Of a DNA stretch of 64,000 nt, positions 47,470 to 57,757 are shown piece after piece (within the stretch, counting starts at the first letter, position 1; each line of letters starts with the position of its first letter). A program made the position numbers and the translations under genes. The DNA is from CAWEPK01 sp963835595 (lineage in GTDB: Bacteria > Desulfobacterota > Syntrophorhabdia > Syntrophorhabdales > WCHB1-27). The stretch spans positions 930,001 to 994,000 of the forward strand of contig CAWIGL010000002.1 in the NCBI GenBank assembly GCA_963835595.1, in the 5' to 3' direction. The notes beneath the pieces are model-generated. The model ran no database searches. It saw only the letters and a list, made by a program, of their open reading frames with translations, and was not told the origin of the DNA.

Positions 47470-48417
47470 ACAAGAAGTCCAGGAAAAGGGCTTTCCTTGT
47501 TTATCGTGATATTGTGCCTCATCTATGTTGCCGTCGCTTTTCGATTGCCGGATAAAATGAGTATGAGAAGGATCTCGGGGGAACAGGCGGACCCGTCGAA
47601 GAGCGCGCTGCTGCCCGTTCCCATAGCCGAAACAGACCGCAACGCCCCTCCACCCCAAGGGGCTCTATCCCCCGTCCCAGCACCTTCCGTGTCCGCAGAG
47701 ACAGACGGCGCAAAGGGACCGGCCGTCAACAAGTACGGCCCCCCCTGGCGGACGGCCGATATACCGATATCGGCCGGCCGGGGATAGAGCCCTCCCTCCT
47801 AATCTCCGCGCCCGTTGTCTGCCATGCCCTGAAGGAAGGATGGATCGAGAAAGAGGGTTTGATTTTCGGGAAAAAGGATGCGTACAATAATGTCTCATGG
47901 AAGAAACCTCTCGAAATTCTTAAAGATCGCGACGAGGACGGTTTAAGGAGTATTCTTAGTACAATAGGGCAAAAACGGGTGTTGGAGTTCTTGAAAAAGG
48001 AGGGCGTCAACCCTTCCGCGGGGGTTGAGCGCCGAAGATATCATTTTAGGCAAGGGGTATACAGATCGACCCGGCAATGACTGGTATCCCTCTACAACAA
48101 GAACGCAGGGCCGGAATGCGACGAGCTCTTCCCCTTTGCCTTGACGCATATGGGCATCGCGAAGGGGAAAAACGGCTTCGAGATGACGAAAGGCGAGGAA
48201 GGCGGCCGGGGAAGCGAGGAAGACGGCGGAGGCCGAATGGATGATGCCGAACCTCGCGAGCCTGCCCATAAGGACCGCCATCGACAAGCTCTCCGTCCAT
48301 ACGGCAAGGATCAAGGTGTACGGCAGCGGGTACGTGACGGACCAGTCGCCTAGGCCCTTCGAAAGGCTGAAAGGGGAGCAGGAGTGCATCATCCAGGGGA
48401 GGGCGGAAAACGAATGA
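47466..48417 (+). CDS. Membrane-anchored PASTA protein in the ftsI slot, no transpeptidase domain
   Basis: About 315 codons after correcting some seven single-base indels. Order: basic start MNKKSRKRAF; one membrane helix (IVILCLIYVAVAF); a Pro/Ala-rich linker (about residues 50-100); a helical middle (LRSILSTIGQKRVLEFLKKEG, then GLSAEDIILGKGY and YNKNAGPECDELFPFALTHM); a PASTA domain (MPNLASLPIRTAIDKL to VYGSGYVTDQSPRPFERLKG). FtsI has the same helix start and often a PASTA end, but needs a further 450 or so residues with SxxK, SxN and KTG motifs. None is seen. ATG overlaps the ftsL stop and its TGA overlaps the murE start. Function unknown. Confidence 0.65.
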
Positions 48418-49883
48418 AGCTCGCCGAGCTTCTGGCCGGCCTTCCGGTGACCGCGGTTAGGGGCAGCCTTCCCGGACGGGCAGGAGATCACGGGGATCAC
48501 CAAGGACTCCAGGGAGGTCGGGCCTGGCGTCTATGTTCTTCGTCACGCCATCGAGCAGGGCCTTCCTCGCGGACGCCCTGGCGAGGCAGGCCCCGCAGTC
48601 ATCGTTTCGGAGGAGCCGCTGCCCGGCGAGATACCCTGTCTCGTCCTCACGCGGCGACGCGCGCCTGCTGCTTGCGCAGGCGGCGGCCAGGTTCTACGGG
48701 TTCCCGTCGCGGCGGATGCAGCGTCACGGGCATCACGGGCACGAACGGCAAGACGACCGTCACCTATCTGATAGAGTCGATCGTGGCCGGCATCGGGGGC
48801 AAAGGCGGGCGTCATAGGCACCATCTCCTACCGGTACGACGGCCGCGAGATGAAAGGGTCGAACACTACGCCCGAATCCGTGGAGATCCAATCGCTCCTT
48901 GCCGCTATGGGCGGGACAGGCGTGCGAGTACGCGGTAATGGAGGTCTCCTCCCACGCCCTCGACCAGGGCCGGGTGGAAGGCGTCGATTTCGACTGCGCC
49001 ATATTCACGAACCTCACCCACGACCACCTCGACTACCACGGCGACCTGGAGAGCTACAGGCAGGCAAAATCGCTCCTCTTCCATCGCTACCTGGCGCAGA
49101 GCACCAAGGAGAGGAAATGGGCGGTGCTCAATATCGGACGACCCGAGCGCGCCCTCTTTCGTCCCCGCCCGGCCCGTCGAGCACGCTGACTTACAGCGCG
49201 AAGGGGGCGGCGGACGCATACCCCACATCCTTCGAGGAGACGATAGACGGCATTGCCTTGACCCTTTCTTTGAGGGGCGAGCGGATGGACGTGAAGACGC
49301 CCTCTCGTCGGCCTCTTCAATGTCTCCAATATCCTGGCCGCCGCCCTCTTCGGCGAGGCCTGCGGGATCGCACCGGATTCCATCGCTGCGGGCATAGGCG
49401 CCTTGCAGCGCGTGCCGGGGAGGCTCGACAGGGTGGAGACGGGCAGGGGCTTTCACGTCTTCGTCGATTACGCCCATACGCCCGACGCCCTGGAGAAGAC
49501 GATGGAGACCCTTAACCGGGTCCGGCCGGGCAGGCTGATAGTCGTATTCGGGTGCGGGGGCGACAGGGACCGGGCAAAAAGACCCGTCATGGGCCGGATC
49601 GCATCCAGCCTGGCGGATTTCGCCATCATAACGTCGGACAACCCCCGGACGGAGGCGCCAGGCGCCATCATCGAGGAGATCAAATCGGGCGTCGCAGGAG
49701 GCGCCTTCAAGACGATAGAGGACAGGAAAGCGGCGATAGCCGAGGCGATTGCGATGGCGCAGGGAGAAGGACGTGGTGCTGGTGGCCGGCAAGGGCCACG
49801 AGGATTACCAGATCGTCGGCAAGACCGCCCACCCCTTCAGCGACAGGGCGGTGATCGAGGAGTCTCTCCGTGTGGCCGGTTGA
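48414..49883 (+). CDS. murE: UDP-MurNAc-tripeptide synthetase MurE (many indels)
   Basis: The protein can be followed through all three frames: MKLAELLAGLPVT, DSREVGPG-type N-terminal domain, GITGTNGKTTVTYLIESI (ATP loop), MEVSSHALDQGRVEG, FTNLTHDHLDYHG, VFVDYAHTPDALEKTM, ITSDNPRTEAPGAII, AGKGHEDYQIVG, ending SLRVAG. The DNPR motif predicts meso-diaminopimelate as the added residue. It needs roughly ten single-base corrections, which I take as sequence errors. Its end overlaps the murF start by 14 bp. Confidence 0.9.
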
Positions 49884-51235
49884 TGCAATCGTCGAGGGCG
49901 TAAAAGGGAGCGCCTACAGGGTCGAGAGCGACCGCTGTTCACGGGGGTCTCCACCGATTCGAGGACGATAAGCGCCGGGGGAGTTCTTCATACCCCTGAA
50001 AGGCCCCAATTTCGACGGCCACCGGTTCATCGAGGCCGCCTTCGCGAAAGGGGCGGGCGGGCGCATTGTGCGATAGGGCGAGGCAAGACGTCTGCGCACG
50101 CGCCGGGGGCACGGTCGTCCTCGTCGACGATACGAACCGGGCGCTCCTCGACCTCGCCTCGTGGAAGAGGAAACGGATAGAATCGGTTTTCGTCGCCATA
50201 ACGGGCAGCAACGGCAAGACGACGACGAAGGAGCTTCTCGTCCGCCTCGCCGGCGGCCGCTTCAGGGTCGCCGCGAACGAGAAGAACTACAACAACCAGG
50301 TGGGCGTCGCCAAAACGATGCTCGCCATAGAAGGGCGGCCGGATTACTGCGATCTTCGAGCTGGGCACGAACCACAAAGGGGAGATACGGACGCTGACCC
50401 GCATGGTCGAGCCCAATATCTCCCTCATCACGAACGTCGCACCCTCGCACCTCGAAGGGCTCTCGGACCTGGCGGGGGTGGCGGAGGAGAAGCTCGACCT
50501 CTTCCGGACGACCGCTGCCCGGAGGGACGATATTCGTCAACGCCGACGACCCGTCGCTTGCGGCGTACAGGAGGCCGGACTGCACCGTCTACACCTTCGG
50601 CATAAACGAGGGCGGCAGACTTCACGCTTGCGGGTGTCGGCGGACAGGGGCCTCGACGGCTGCGGGATCGTCCTCGATCTGCGGGGCGAGAGGGTCGAGT
50701 CGTCAACGCGGCTCATCGGCCGCCATAACTTCTATAACGTGCTCGCTGCTGCGTCGCTCGCCTCCTTCATGGGCGTGCCTGCCGATGCGCTCGCCGCAGG
50801 CGATCGAGGGGTTCGAGCCGTACAAGGGCCGGTTCAGGCCGGTGAGATCGGACGCAGGCTACGTCGTCGTCGATGACACTTACAACGCGAACCCCGCCTC
50901 GATGGAATGGGCCGTCAGGACGCTCGCCGCGCTGCCTTGCGGGGGCAAGAGGGTCGCCATCCTCGGCGACATGCGCGAGCTTGGCGACGGGACGGAAGCC
51001 TACCACCGGGACGTTGGGCCGTCTGGCGCGGGCCAGCAACCTCGCCCTCGTCCTGCTCTTCGGTCCTGCGATGAAGGCTGCGGCCGATGAGGCGGGCAAC
51101 GGCAACGTCTCCGTATTCGATGACAAAAAGAGGCTCGTCGAGTTCGTCCGGGGGAAACTGGCCCCCGGCGATATCGTGCTGGTAAAGGGGTCGAGGGCGC
51201 TCGGCCTGGACGAGGTAGTGGAGGCCCTCGTTTAA
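49870..51235 (+). CDS. murF: UDP-MurNAc-tripeptide:D-Ala-D-Ala ligase MurF (several indels)
   Basis: Start at GTG 49870 (MWPVDAIVEGVKGSAYRV), inside the murE end, the usual coupling. Motifs along the frames: STDSRTISAG, VAITGSNGKTTTKELL, EKNYNNQVGVAKTML, NVAPSHLEGL, DDTYNANPASMEWA, ILGDMRELGDG and VLVKGSRALGLDEVV. It completes the pentapeptide stem. Frame breaks near 49960, 50070, 50350, 50520, 50630, 50805 and 51015 are single bases. The TAA overlaps the mraY ATG. Confidence 0.9.
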
Positions 51236-52313
51236 TGCTGTACCATCTTTTCTTCGCAATTCACAGCAAGCTCACGGTCTTCAACGTGTTCCGCTATATC
51301 ACGTTCAGGACCGTGCTGGCGATCCTCTCGGCGCTGGTCATAAGCTTTTTCCTGACGCCGAGGGCCATAAAGAAATTCCAGGAATGGAAGATCAACAACG
51401 GCAAGCGGGAGGACGTGCCCGACCGGCACGAGGTCAAGAAGGGGACGCCTACGATGGGGGGGTCCGTCATCCTCATCGCCACCATCATCCCCACGCTCTT
51501 ATGGGCCGACTTGCGCAACCAGTATATCTGGATCGCCGTGCTGACCCTCGTCATTTTCGGGGCCATCGGCTTCATCGACGACTACAGGAAGCTGAAGGGC
51601 GAAAAGGGCAAAGGCGTCTCCGGCAGGACGAAGCTCCTCCTCCAGTGCGCGAGCGCCCTTGTGGCCAGCGTGCTCATCTATTGCGAAGGGGACCTTCCTC
51701 ACCCAGTTGTCCATACCGTTCTTCAAGCACGCCACCCCCGACATCGGCCTCTTCTACCTCGCGGTCTGCGTGCTCATCATAGTGGCAAGCTCGAACGGCG
51801 TCAACCTGACGGACGGACTGGACGGGCTGGCCATCGGCCCTGTCCTGACGGTCTGCGCCACGTTCCTTCTCTTCGCGTACCTCGCCGGCAACATAAAATT
51901 CGCCCAGTACCTCCAGATCTTCTACGTCAAGGGCGCAGGCGAGCTTACTATACTCTGCGGGGCGATGCTCGGGGCGGGCATAGGCTTCCTCTGGTACAAC
52001 GCGTACCCGGCCGAGCTGTTCATGGGCGATACGGGCTCCCTCTCCTTAGGCGCGGGCCTCGGCGTCATCGCCGTCATGATAAAGCAGGAATTCCTCCTGG
52101 TGATCGTAGGGGGCATATTCGTGATCGAGGCCCTCTCCGTGATTATCCAGGTGCTCTCTTTCAAGACGCAGGGGCAAGAGGGTCTTCCGCATGGCGCCCA
52201 TTCACCACCATTTCGAGCTGAAGGGTTGGAACGAGGAAAAGATCGTGGTCCGTTTCTGGATCATATCGATAATACTGGGGCTTCTGGCCATGAGCACGCT
52301 GAAGCTGAGATAA
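51235..52313 (+). CDS. mraY: Phospho-MurNAc-pentapeptide translocase MraY (indels)
   Basis: Polytopic membrane enzyme that makes lipid I. TPRAIKKFQEWKINNG and HEVKKGTPTMGGSVIL open it; FIDDYRKLK is the catalytic Asp pair, NGVNLTDGLDGLAIG the third conserved loop, and MAPIHHHFELKGW the triple-His motif near the C-terminus, followed by the last helix to TAA 52311. Breaks near 51690 and 52170 are one base each. ATG overlaps the murF stop as TAATG. Confidence 0.92.
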
Positions 52314-52320
52314 GGAAGCG

Positions 52321-53663
52321 ATGAAAGACGGCACACATATACCAGACCGCGTCCTCGTCGTGGGCCTTGGGGCAAGCGGCGTCTCTGCGGTGAAGCTCCT
52401 GGCCCGCCTCGGCAAAAAGGTGACTGCCACGGACGTGAAGGCGGGAAGAAGAGCTTGCGGGCGCGATCGCCGCCCTCGACGGCGTCCCTTTCGGGGGCAG
52501 GTTCGGGGGCCACGCGGAGCAGGACTTCCTCGACCACGGGCTGATCGTGATAAGCCCCGGCATGGCGCGTGACCACCCCCTGCTTCAAAAGGCGCGGCAG
52601 AACGGGTCGAAGGTGATAGGAGAGATAGAGCTTGCGTCGCGCTTCATAGACGACCCTATCATCGCCGTCACCGGCACGAACGGCAAGACGACGACTACGA
52701 CGCTCCTCGGCCGGCTTTTCGCGGCGGTCTCGCCGCGATGTCTTCGTCGGCGGCAACATAGGCGACCCCCTGGTCAACTACGTGCTCTCCGGCCGCAAGG
52801 CGCGACGTGGTGATCGCCGAGATAAGCAGCTTCCAGCTCGAGACGATAGAGACCTTCAGGCCGGCTACAGCGGTCCTTCTCAATATCACGGAGGACCACC
52901 TCGACAGGTACGCCTCCTTCGCCGACTACATGGCGGCGAAGATGAGGATCTTCGAGAACCAGACGCACGTCGACGACGCCGTCATCTCCAAGGAGATCGA
53001 GGGGATGGACGCGCTTGCCGCAAGGCGTATTACTTCTCGACGCGCTCGAAGGCTCGAAGAGGGCGCCTTCCTCGAAGACGGCTTTTTGCGCGTGCGGCTC
53101 GGCGGGACCACGTTCTCTTACAGGCGCGACCTCTCGCCGCTTGTCGGCGTCCACAATACGGAAAACCTGCTCTGCGCCCTCCTGACGGCCCACCTCTACG
53201 GCATCGGACGGAGAGATAATCGAGAAGACCCTGCGGGATTCAAGGGGCTTCCCCACAGGGTGGAGTTCGTGCAGAGAGGTCGGGGGCGTCAGGTTCTACA
53301 ACGACTCGAAGGCGACGAACGTCGATGCGGCGAGAAAGGCCCTGGAGGGCATGGACGGGGGCGTAGTCCTCATAGCAGGCGGCAAGGACAAGGGGGGGAG
53401 CTACGCGCTCATCGCCCCCTTCGCGGCCCGTCATAAGGGCCTCGTGCTTATCGGCGAGGCAGGGCCGAGGATCGCGTCCGAGCTCGGCCCCTATATCGCC
53501 ACCTATCGCGGAAGACGGCCTTGAAAAGGCCGTCCTGCGGGCGATGGCCCTTGCAAAAAGCGGTGATACGGTCCTCTTCTCGCCCATGTGCTCCAGCTTC
53601 GACATGTTCGAGAGCTACAAGGCGCGGGGAAACGCGTTCAGGCAGATCGTGGAGGCCCTGTGA
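52321..53663 (+). CDS. murD: UDP-MurNAc-L-alanine:D-glutamate ligase MurD (indels)
   Basis: VVGLGASGVSAVKLL is the N-terminal UDP-binding motif; SPGMARDHPLLQKA, VTGTNGKTTTTTLLG (ATP loop), GGNIGDPLVN, EISSFQLETI, NITEDHLDRY, NDSKATNVDAA, LIAGGKDKGGSY and SPMCSSFDMFESYKARG follow in order. Single-base breaks occur near 52440, 52735, 52800, 53030, 53215, 53278 and 53510. It adds D-Glu. The TGA overlaps the start of the next membrane protein, not a recognisable ftsW. Confidence 0.9.
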
Positions 53664-54450
53664 GGAAGATAGTCGTCCTCGTCATCGCGTCCGTTTTCTT
53701 CTTCTGCCTCTTCCGTGAGACGACGCGCGACGACGTTCGCTCATGCTCTGCCTCGTCATGGCGTCCGCATACGGCCTATCCCGGCTCGATCCGAAGATAC
53801 GTCCTCGCCTCCAAGTACCCGCTCATCGGCCTATGCCTCGCCCTTTCGCCCGTGCTCATCGTCTATCCAGGCCTTGCGCACCTCCTGGGGGATTGCAGCC
53901 GCAGCGATGGTCCTTGCCTTTTACAGCATCGCCCTTTTTCTCGTTACGACGGAGGAGAAGAGCAGGAAGATCCACAAAGAGGCGATCGGCCTTTCGCTGC
54001 TCTACGGCGCATCCGCCCTCAACCTTTTCCTGACGGGCCACTTCGAGCTGATGCTGCCCCTTTCCGTCTCGGTGCTCCTTTTTCTCTTCATCATCAACCG
54101 GGTGAGGATCATGCCCTTCGTCGCGGCGTACACGGTCGCCTGCGTGGTCTTCCTCTGGGCGACGGGCGCACCCGTCCTCGGCCGGGACGTCCCGCTTTAC
54201 GACGTCGAGCGCTACGCGCTTTTCGCGTGCGCCTTCGCGCTTCTCCTCATTGCGTTCGTAGCGTTCGTGAAGAGGACCGATTTCGTCGCGGTCCTCGCCT
54301 TCTTCGGCCTCCTCTACGTCTCGGTGGACCTCCTCATGTCCGTCGGCTTTCACCTGAACGGCGTCCTCGTCTACCAGCCCGTCCTCGGGCCTTCTGGTCG
54401 TCGGCCCCCTCATGGGGATGGTGATGAAAGGAGGGAAAGCGCGGCCATGA
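53660..54450 (+). CDS. Polytopic membrane protein in the ftsW slot, not SEDS-like
   Basis: About 260 aa after correcting four or five indels; GTG 53660 overlaps the murD stop. Nearly all sequence is hydrophobic, roughly ten helices: for example VVLVIASVFFFCLF, LIGLCLALSPVLIVY, MVLAFYSIALFLV, LPLSVSVLLFLFIINRV, FACAFALLLIAFVAFV and FVAVLAFFGLLYVSVDLL. FtsW/RodA/SpoVE proteins are about 370 aa with a long periplasmic loop and a GxGxG...P...TDFIF motif; neither is present. It overlaps the murG ATG by four bases. Function unknown; flippase or synthase subunit are guesses. Confidence 0.65.
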
Positions 54451-55510
54451 AGGTCCTCATCGCTGCGGGCGGGACAGGGGGTCATATCTTCCCGGGCATT
54501 TCGGTGGCCGATGCGTTCGCCGCCGTGAAGTCGCGAGGTCGTTTTTGCCGGGACGCCCTACGGGCTCGAAGACAGGCTGATACCGCCGGCCGGCTACAGG
54601 CTCGTAAAGATAGAGGCAAGGCCGTTCTCGGGCAGGGGCGCAGCCGCGAAGCTGGGCACGCTCGCCGCCGTCCTGCGCGGCGCGCTCCAGTCGTATGCGG
54701 CTCATAAGGGCGGAGAGGCCGGACGCGGTCCTCGGCATGGGCGGGTTTACGTGCGTCCCCGTCGTGCTGGCGGGCCTGTTTCTGCGCGTGCCCTGCTTCA
54801 TCCACGAGCAGAACGTCTCTCCGGGCATGGCGAACAGGCTGCTTTCCGGCAGGGTGCAGGGCCGCCTTCGTCAGCTTCGCCGAGACGGCCAGGTATCTCA
54901 AGGCGAAAAAAGTCGTCCATACGGGCAACCCCATAAGGAAGACCATGCGGGGCAAGCGGCAGGAAAAGGGCGCCTCCCCCTTCGCCAGTCTTCGTCTTCG
55001 GCGGGAGCAGGGGGGCGAAAAGCATCAACGAAGCCGTCCTCGACCTGCTTCCCTATCTCGAAAACGGCAGGCCGACGGCGCTCTACCACCAGACGGGCGC
55101 GGACGACTTCGACCGCGTCGCTGCCGGCTATACGGCCTCGAGGACCGCCCACGAGGTCTTTCCCTTTACGGACCGGATGGAGAAGTACTACAACCTGGCG
55201 GACATCGTCATCTCGAGGGCGGGCGCATCGACCATCTTCGAGCTGTCGTATTTCAGGAAGCCCGCCATCTTCGTGCCCTATCCGTATGCGGCAGGCGGCC
55301 ACCAGTCGAAGAACGCCGCCTACGTCGAGGACATGGGGGGCGGCTGCACGATAGAGAACAGCGCGGTCTCGGGGCGAGAGCCTGCTTGCCGTCCTCGAGA
55401 GGCTGCGGGACGACCCGGAAGGGCTTGGCCGCATGGGTGAGAAGATCGGGTCCATCTACGTCGAAGACGCGGAAATCAAGGTAATGCGGGGGATAGAGGA
55501 AGGTGTTTAA
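54447..55510 (+). CDS. murG: UDP-GlcNAc:lipid I GlcNAc transferase MurG (indels)
   Basis: GT28 enzyme. LIAAGGTGGHIFPGI is the N-terminal glycine loop, GMGGFTCVPVVLAG and FIHEQNVSPGMANRLL the acceptor side, SRAGASTIFELSYFRKPAIF and PYPYAAGGHQSKNA the UDP-GlcNAc site. Breaks near 54538, 54690, 54865, 54990 and 55376 are single bases. It converts lipid I to lipid II at the cytoplasmic face. ATGA overlap upstream; downstream the murC GTG overlaps its stop. Confidence 0.92.
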
Positions 55511-56883
55511 CAAGATAGAGAATATCCATTTCGTCGGGCATAGGCGGCATAGGGATGAGCGGCATAGCCGAGGTGCTCCTCAACCTGGGGTTCACGCGTG
55601 ACGCGGCTCGGACCTCCGAAAGACGGACATCACGGGCAGGCTCGCGCGGCTCGGGGCGCGTATCTTTTACGGGCACAGGGCGGAGAACGTCCGGGACGCC
55701 CACGTCGTCGTCACGTCGTCCGCCGTGAAGGCGGACAACCCGGAGGTGCTGGAGGCGAAGGCGCGCGCCATACCCGTGATCCAGAGGGCGGAGATGCTCG
55801 CCGAGCTGATGAGGATGAAGTACAGCGTGGCCGTTGCGGGCGCCCACGGCAAGACGACCACGACCTCGCTGGTCGCCTCCGTGATCCGGGGCGCCGGCCT
55901 CGACCCCACGTGCGTTATAGGGGGCAGGCTCAATAGCCTAGGGACGAACGCAAAGCTCGGCTCAAGCCAGTACCTCGTCGCCGAGGCGGACGAGAGCGAC
56001 GGCACGTTCCTCATGCTCTTTCCCGACGATCGCCGTCGTGACGAACGTGGACCTGGAGCACCTCGACTTTTACAGAGGGCATCGACGAGATCAAGCGCGC
56101 CTTTCTCGCCTTCATGAACAAGGTGCCCTTCTTCGGGCTCGTCATCCTCTGCATCGACAACGAGAACCTTGCGAGCCTCATCCCCATGCTCAAGAGAAGG
56201 TATATGACCTACGGCCTTTCGGAAAAGGCGGACCTTCGGGCGGTCGACCTGCGCCATAACGGCTTCAGCACGCGGTTCGACGTGCTTTACCGGGGCGGCA
56301 GGCTCGGGGAGGTGAACCTTGCGACGCCTGGCGTGCACAACGTCGTCAACGCCCTTGCCGCGATAGCGGTAGGCATGGAGCTCGATATCGGCTTCAACGT
56401 GATGGCGGAGGCCCTCGGCCAGTTCTCCGGCATACACCGGAGGCTGGAGCTGAAATGGGACGGGGAGATCAAGATCGTCGACGACTACGGCCACCACCCT
56501 ACGGAGATAAGGGCGACCCTGCAGGCGCTGCGCTCCATGTGGCAGGGCAGGATCATCGTCGCCTTCCAGCCGCACCGCTATTCGAGGACAAAGGCGCTCC
56601 TCGGAGAGTTCGTCACGTCCTTCGGCGACGCCGACGTGCTCGTCGTGACGGAGATATACGCCGCCTCCGAGGAGAAGATAGACGGCGTCTCCGGGGAGGC
56701 CTCTGGCGGGCCGCATACGGTCCGGGGGCCATCCGAACGTGATCTTCGCCCCGACGAAAGAAGAGGCGGTCAGCCGCATCTTCGGGATCGCGAGGCCCGG
56801 CGACATGGTCGTGACGCTTGGCGCGGGCGACATATACAAGGTGGGAGAGGAGCTTTCGGCGACTATGGAGCCGCAAGGCATAA
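55503..56883 (+). CDS. murC: UDP-MurNAc:L-alanine ligase MurC (indels)
   Basis: Start GTG 55503 (MFNKIENIHFVG, then GIGGIGMSGIAEVLLNLG after one base). VVVTSSAVKADNPEV, VAGAHGKTTTTSLVAS (ATP loop), EADESDGTFL, NVDLEHLDF, DDYGHHPTEIRATLQAL and FQPHRYSRTKALLGEF follow. The end is VTLGAGDIYKVGEEL. By the frame as given it runs straight on into MurB; deleting one T of CTTT near 56853 gives RRLWSRKA and TAA 56881, a normal MurC tail. I therefore end it there. Confidence 0.88.
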
Positions 56884-57731
56884 GGGGACGGATCGTGACG
56901 AACGCGCCCATGAAGAGGTATACGTCCATGAGGGTCGGCGGCCCTGCCCCTTACCTTTTCTACCCGGAGGACGCCGCCGGCGTGGCGGAGGCCGTCGGCT
57001 GGCTTGCGAAAAGGAAGCTCCCTTTCAGGTTCCTCGGCAAGGGGACGAACGTGATCGTGGCCGACCGGGGGCTCGATGTGGGCGTCATCAGGACGACAGC
57101 GTATGAGGCGCCTCCGCTTCACGGGCGACCGAGGGCGGCGCCTTGTGCGAGGCGGGCGGCGGGCCTGCCGCTGAAAGGGCTCATACAGGGCCTGCGCAGC
57201 CAGGGGCCTTTCGGGTCTGGAAAGGCTCTTCGGCATACCGGGGACCGTCGGCGGGGCGATCAAGATGAACGCGGGGAGCTTCGGCGCAGCCGTCTCCGAC
57301 TGCCTGGTCTCCTGGTCTGCGTCGACGAGAAAGGCAAGACGCGCACCGTGCAGGCCGGCGAGATGACCTTCGGCTACAGGAGTTCGTCGATCAGGGACGC
57401 CGAATGCATCGTTGAGGCGACGTTCAGGCTCGCATCGGGCGACAGGGCAGCCATCGAGGCCGAAATGGACGACCTATGGCGGCAGAGACTCGAAAAGCAC
57501 CCTATGGACCTGCCGTCAGCCGGCTCCGTCTTCAAGAACAAAGGCGGCGCGCCGGCGTGGACCTACATAGACCGGGCAGGACTGCGGGGCTTCACGTTGG
57601 GCAGGGCCTGCGTCTCGGCGAAGCACCCGAATTTTATCGTCAACATGGGCGGCGCCTCGGCCTCCGACGTGCTTCGCCTCATCGAGACCGTGAAGAAAGG
57701 CGTGCGCGAGGCAACGGGCATAGAGCCTTGA
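56865..57731 (+). CDS. murB: UDP-N-acetylenolpyruvoylglucosamine reductase MurB (indels)
   Basis: FAD enzyme. ATG 56865 (MEPQGIRGRIVTNAPM); RYTSMRVGGPAPYLFYP and FLGKGTNVIVADRGLD bind FAD, GIPGTVGGAIKMNAGSFG is the catalytic-loop region, FGYRSSSIRDAECIV holds the Tyr-Arg-Ser region, and PSAGSVFKNKGGAPAW and SAKHPNFIVNMGGAS end the protein. Breaks near 57110-57220 and 57310 are single bases. It reduces the enolpyruvyl group to give UDP-MurNAc. Confidence 0.9.
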   Translation: MEPQGIRGRIVTNAPMKRYTSMRVGGPAPYLFYPEDAAGVAEAVGWLAKRKLPFRFLGKGTNVIVADRGLDVGVIRTTAYEAPPLHGRPRAAPCARRAAGLPLKGLIQGLRSQGPFGSGKALRHTGDRRRGDQDERGELRRSRLRLPGLLVCVDEKGKTRTVQAGEMTFGYRSSSIRDAECIVEATFRLASGDRAAIEAEMDDLWRQRLEKHPMDLPSAGSVFKNKGGAPAWTYIDRAGLRGFTLGRACVSAKHPNFIVNMGGASASDVLRLIETVKKGVREATGIEP

Positions 57732-57757
57732 GGAAGAAGTGGAGCTGTGGGGATTCG

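Noticed and set aside
56739..57731. Apparent MurC-MurB fusion protein
   Set aside because: The open frame runs from the MurC end into MurB, but removing one T at 56853 gives a normal MurC tail (RRLWSRKA, TAA 56881) and leaves an ATG for MurB. In an indel-rich stretch the fusion is more likely an artefact.
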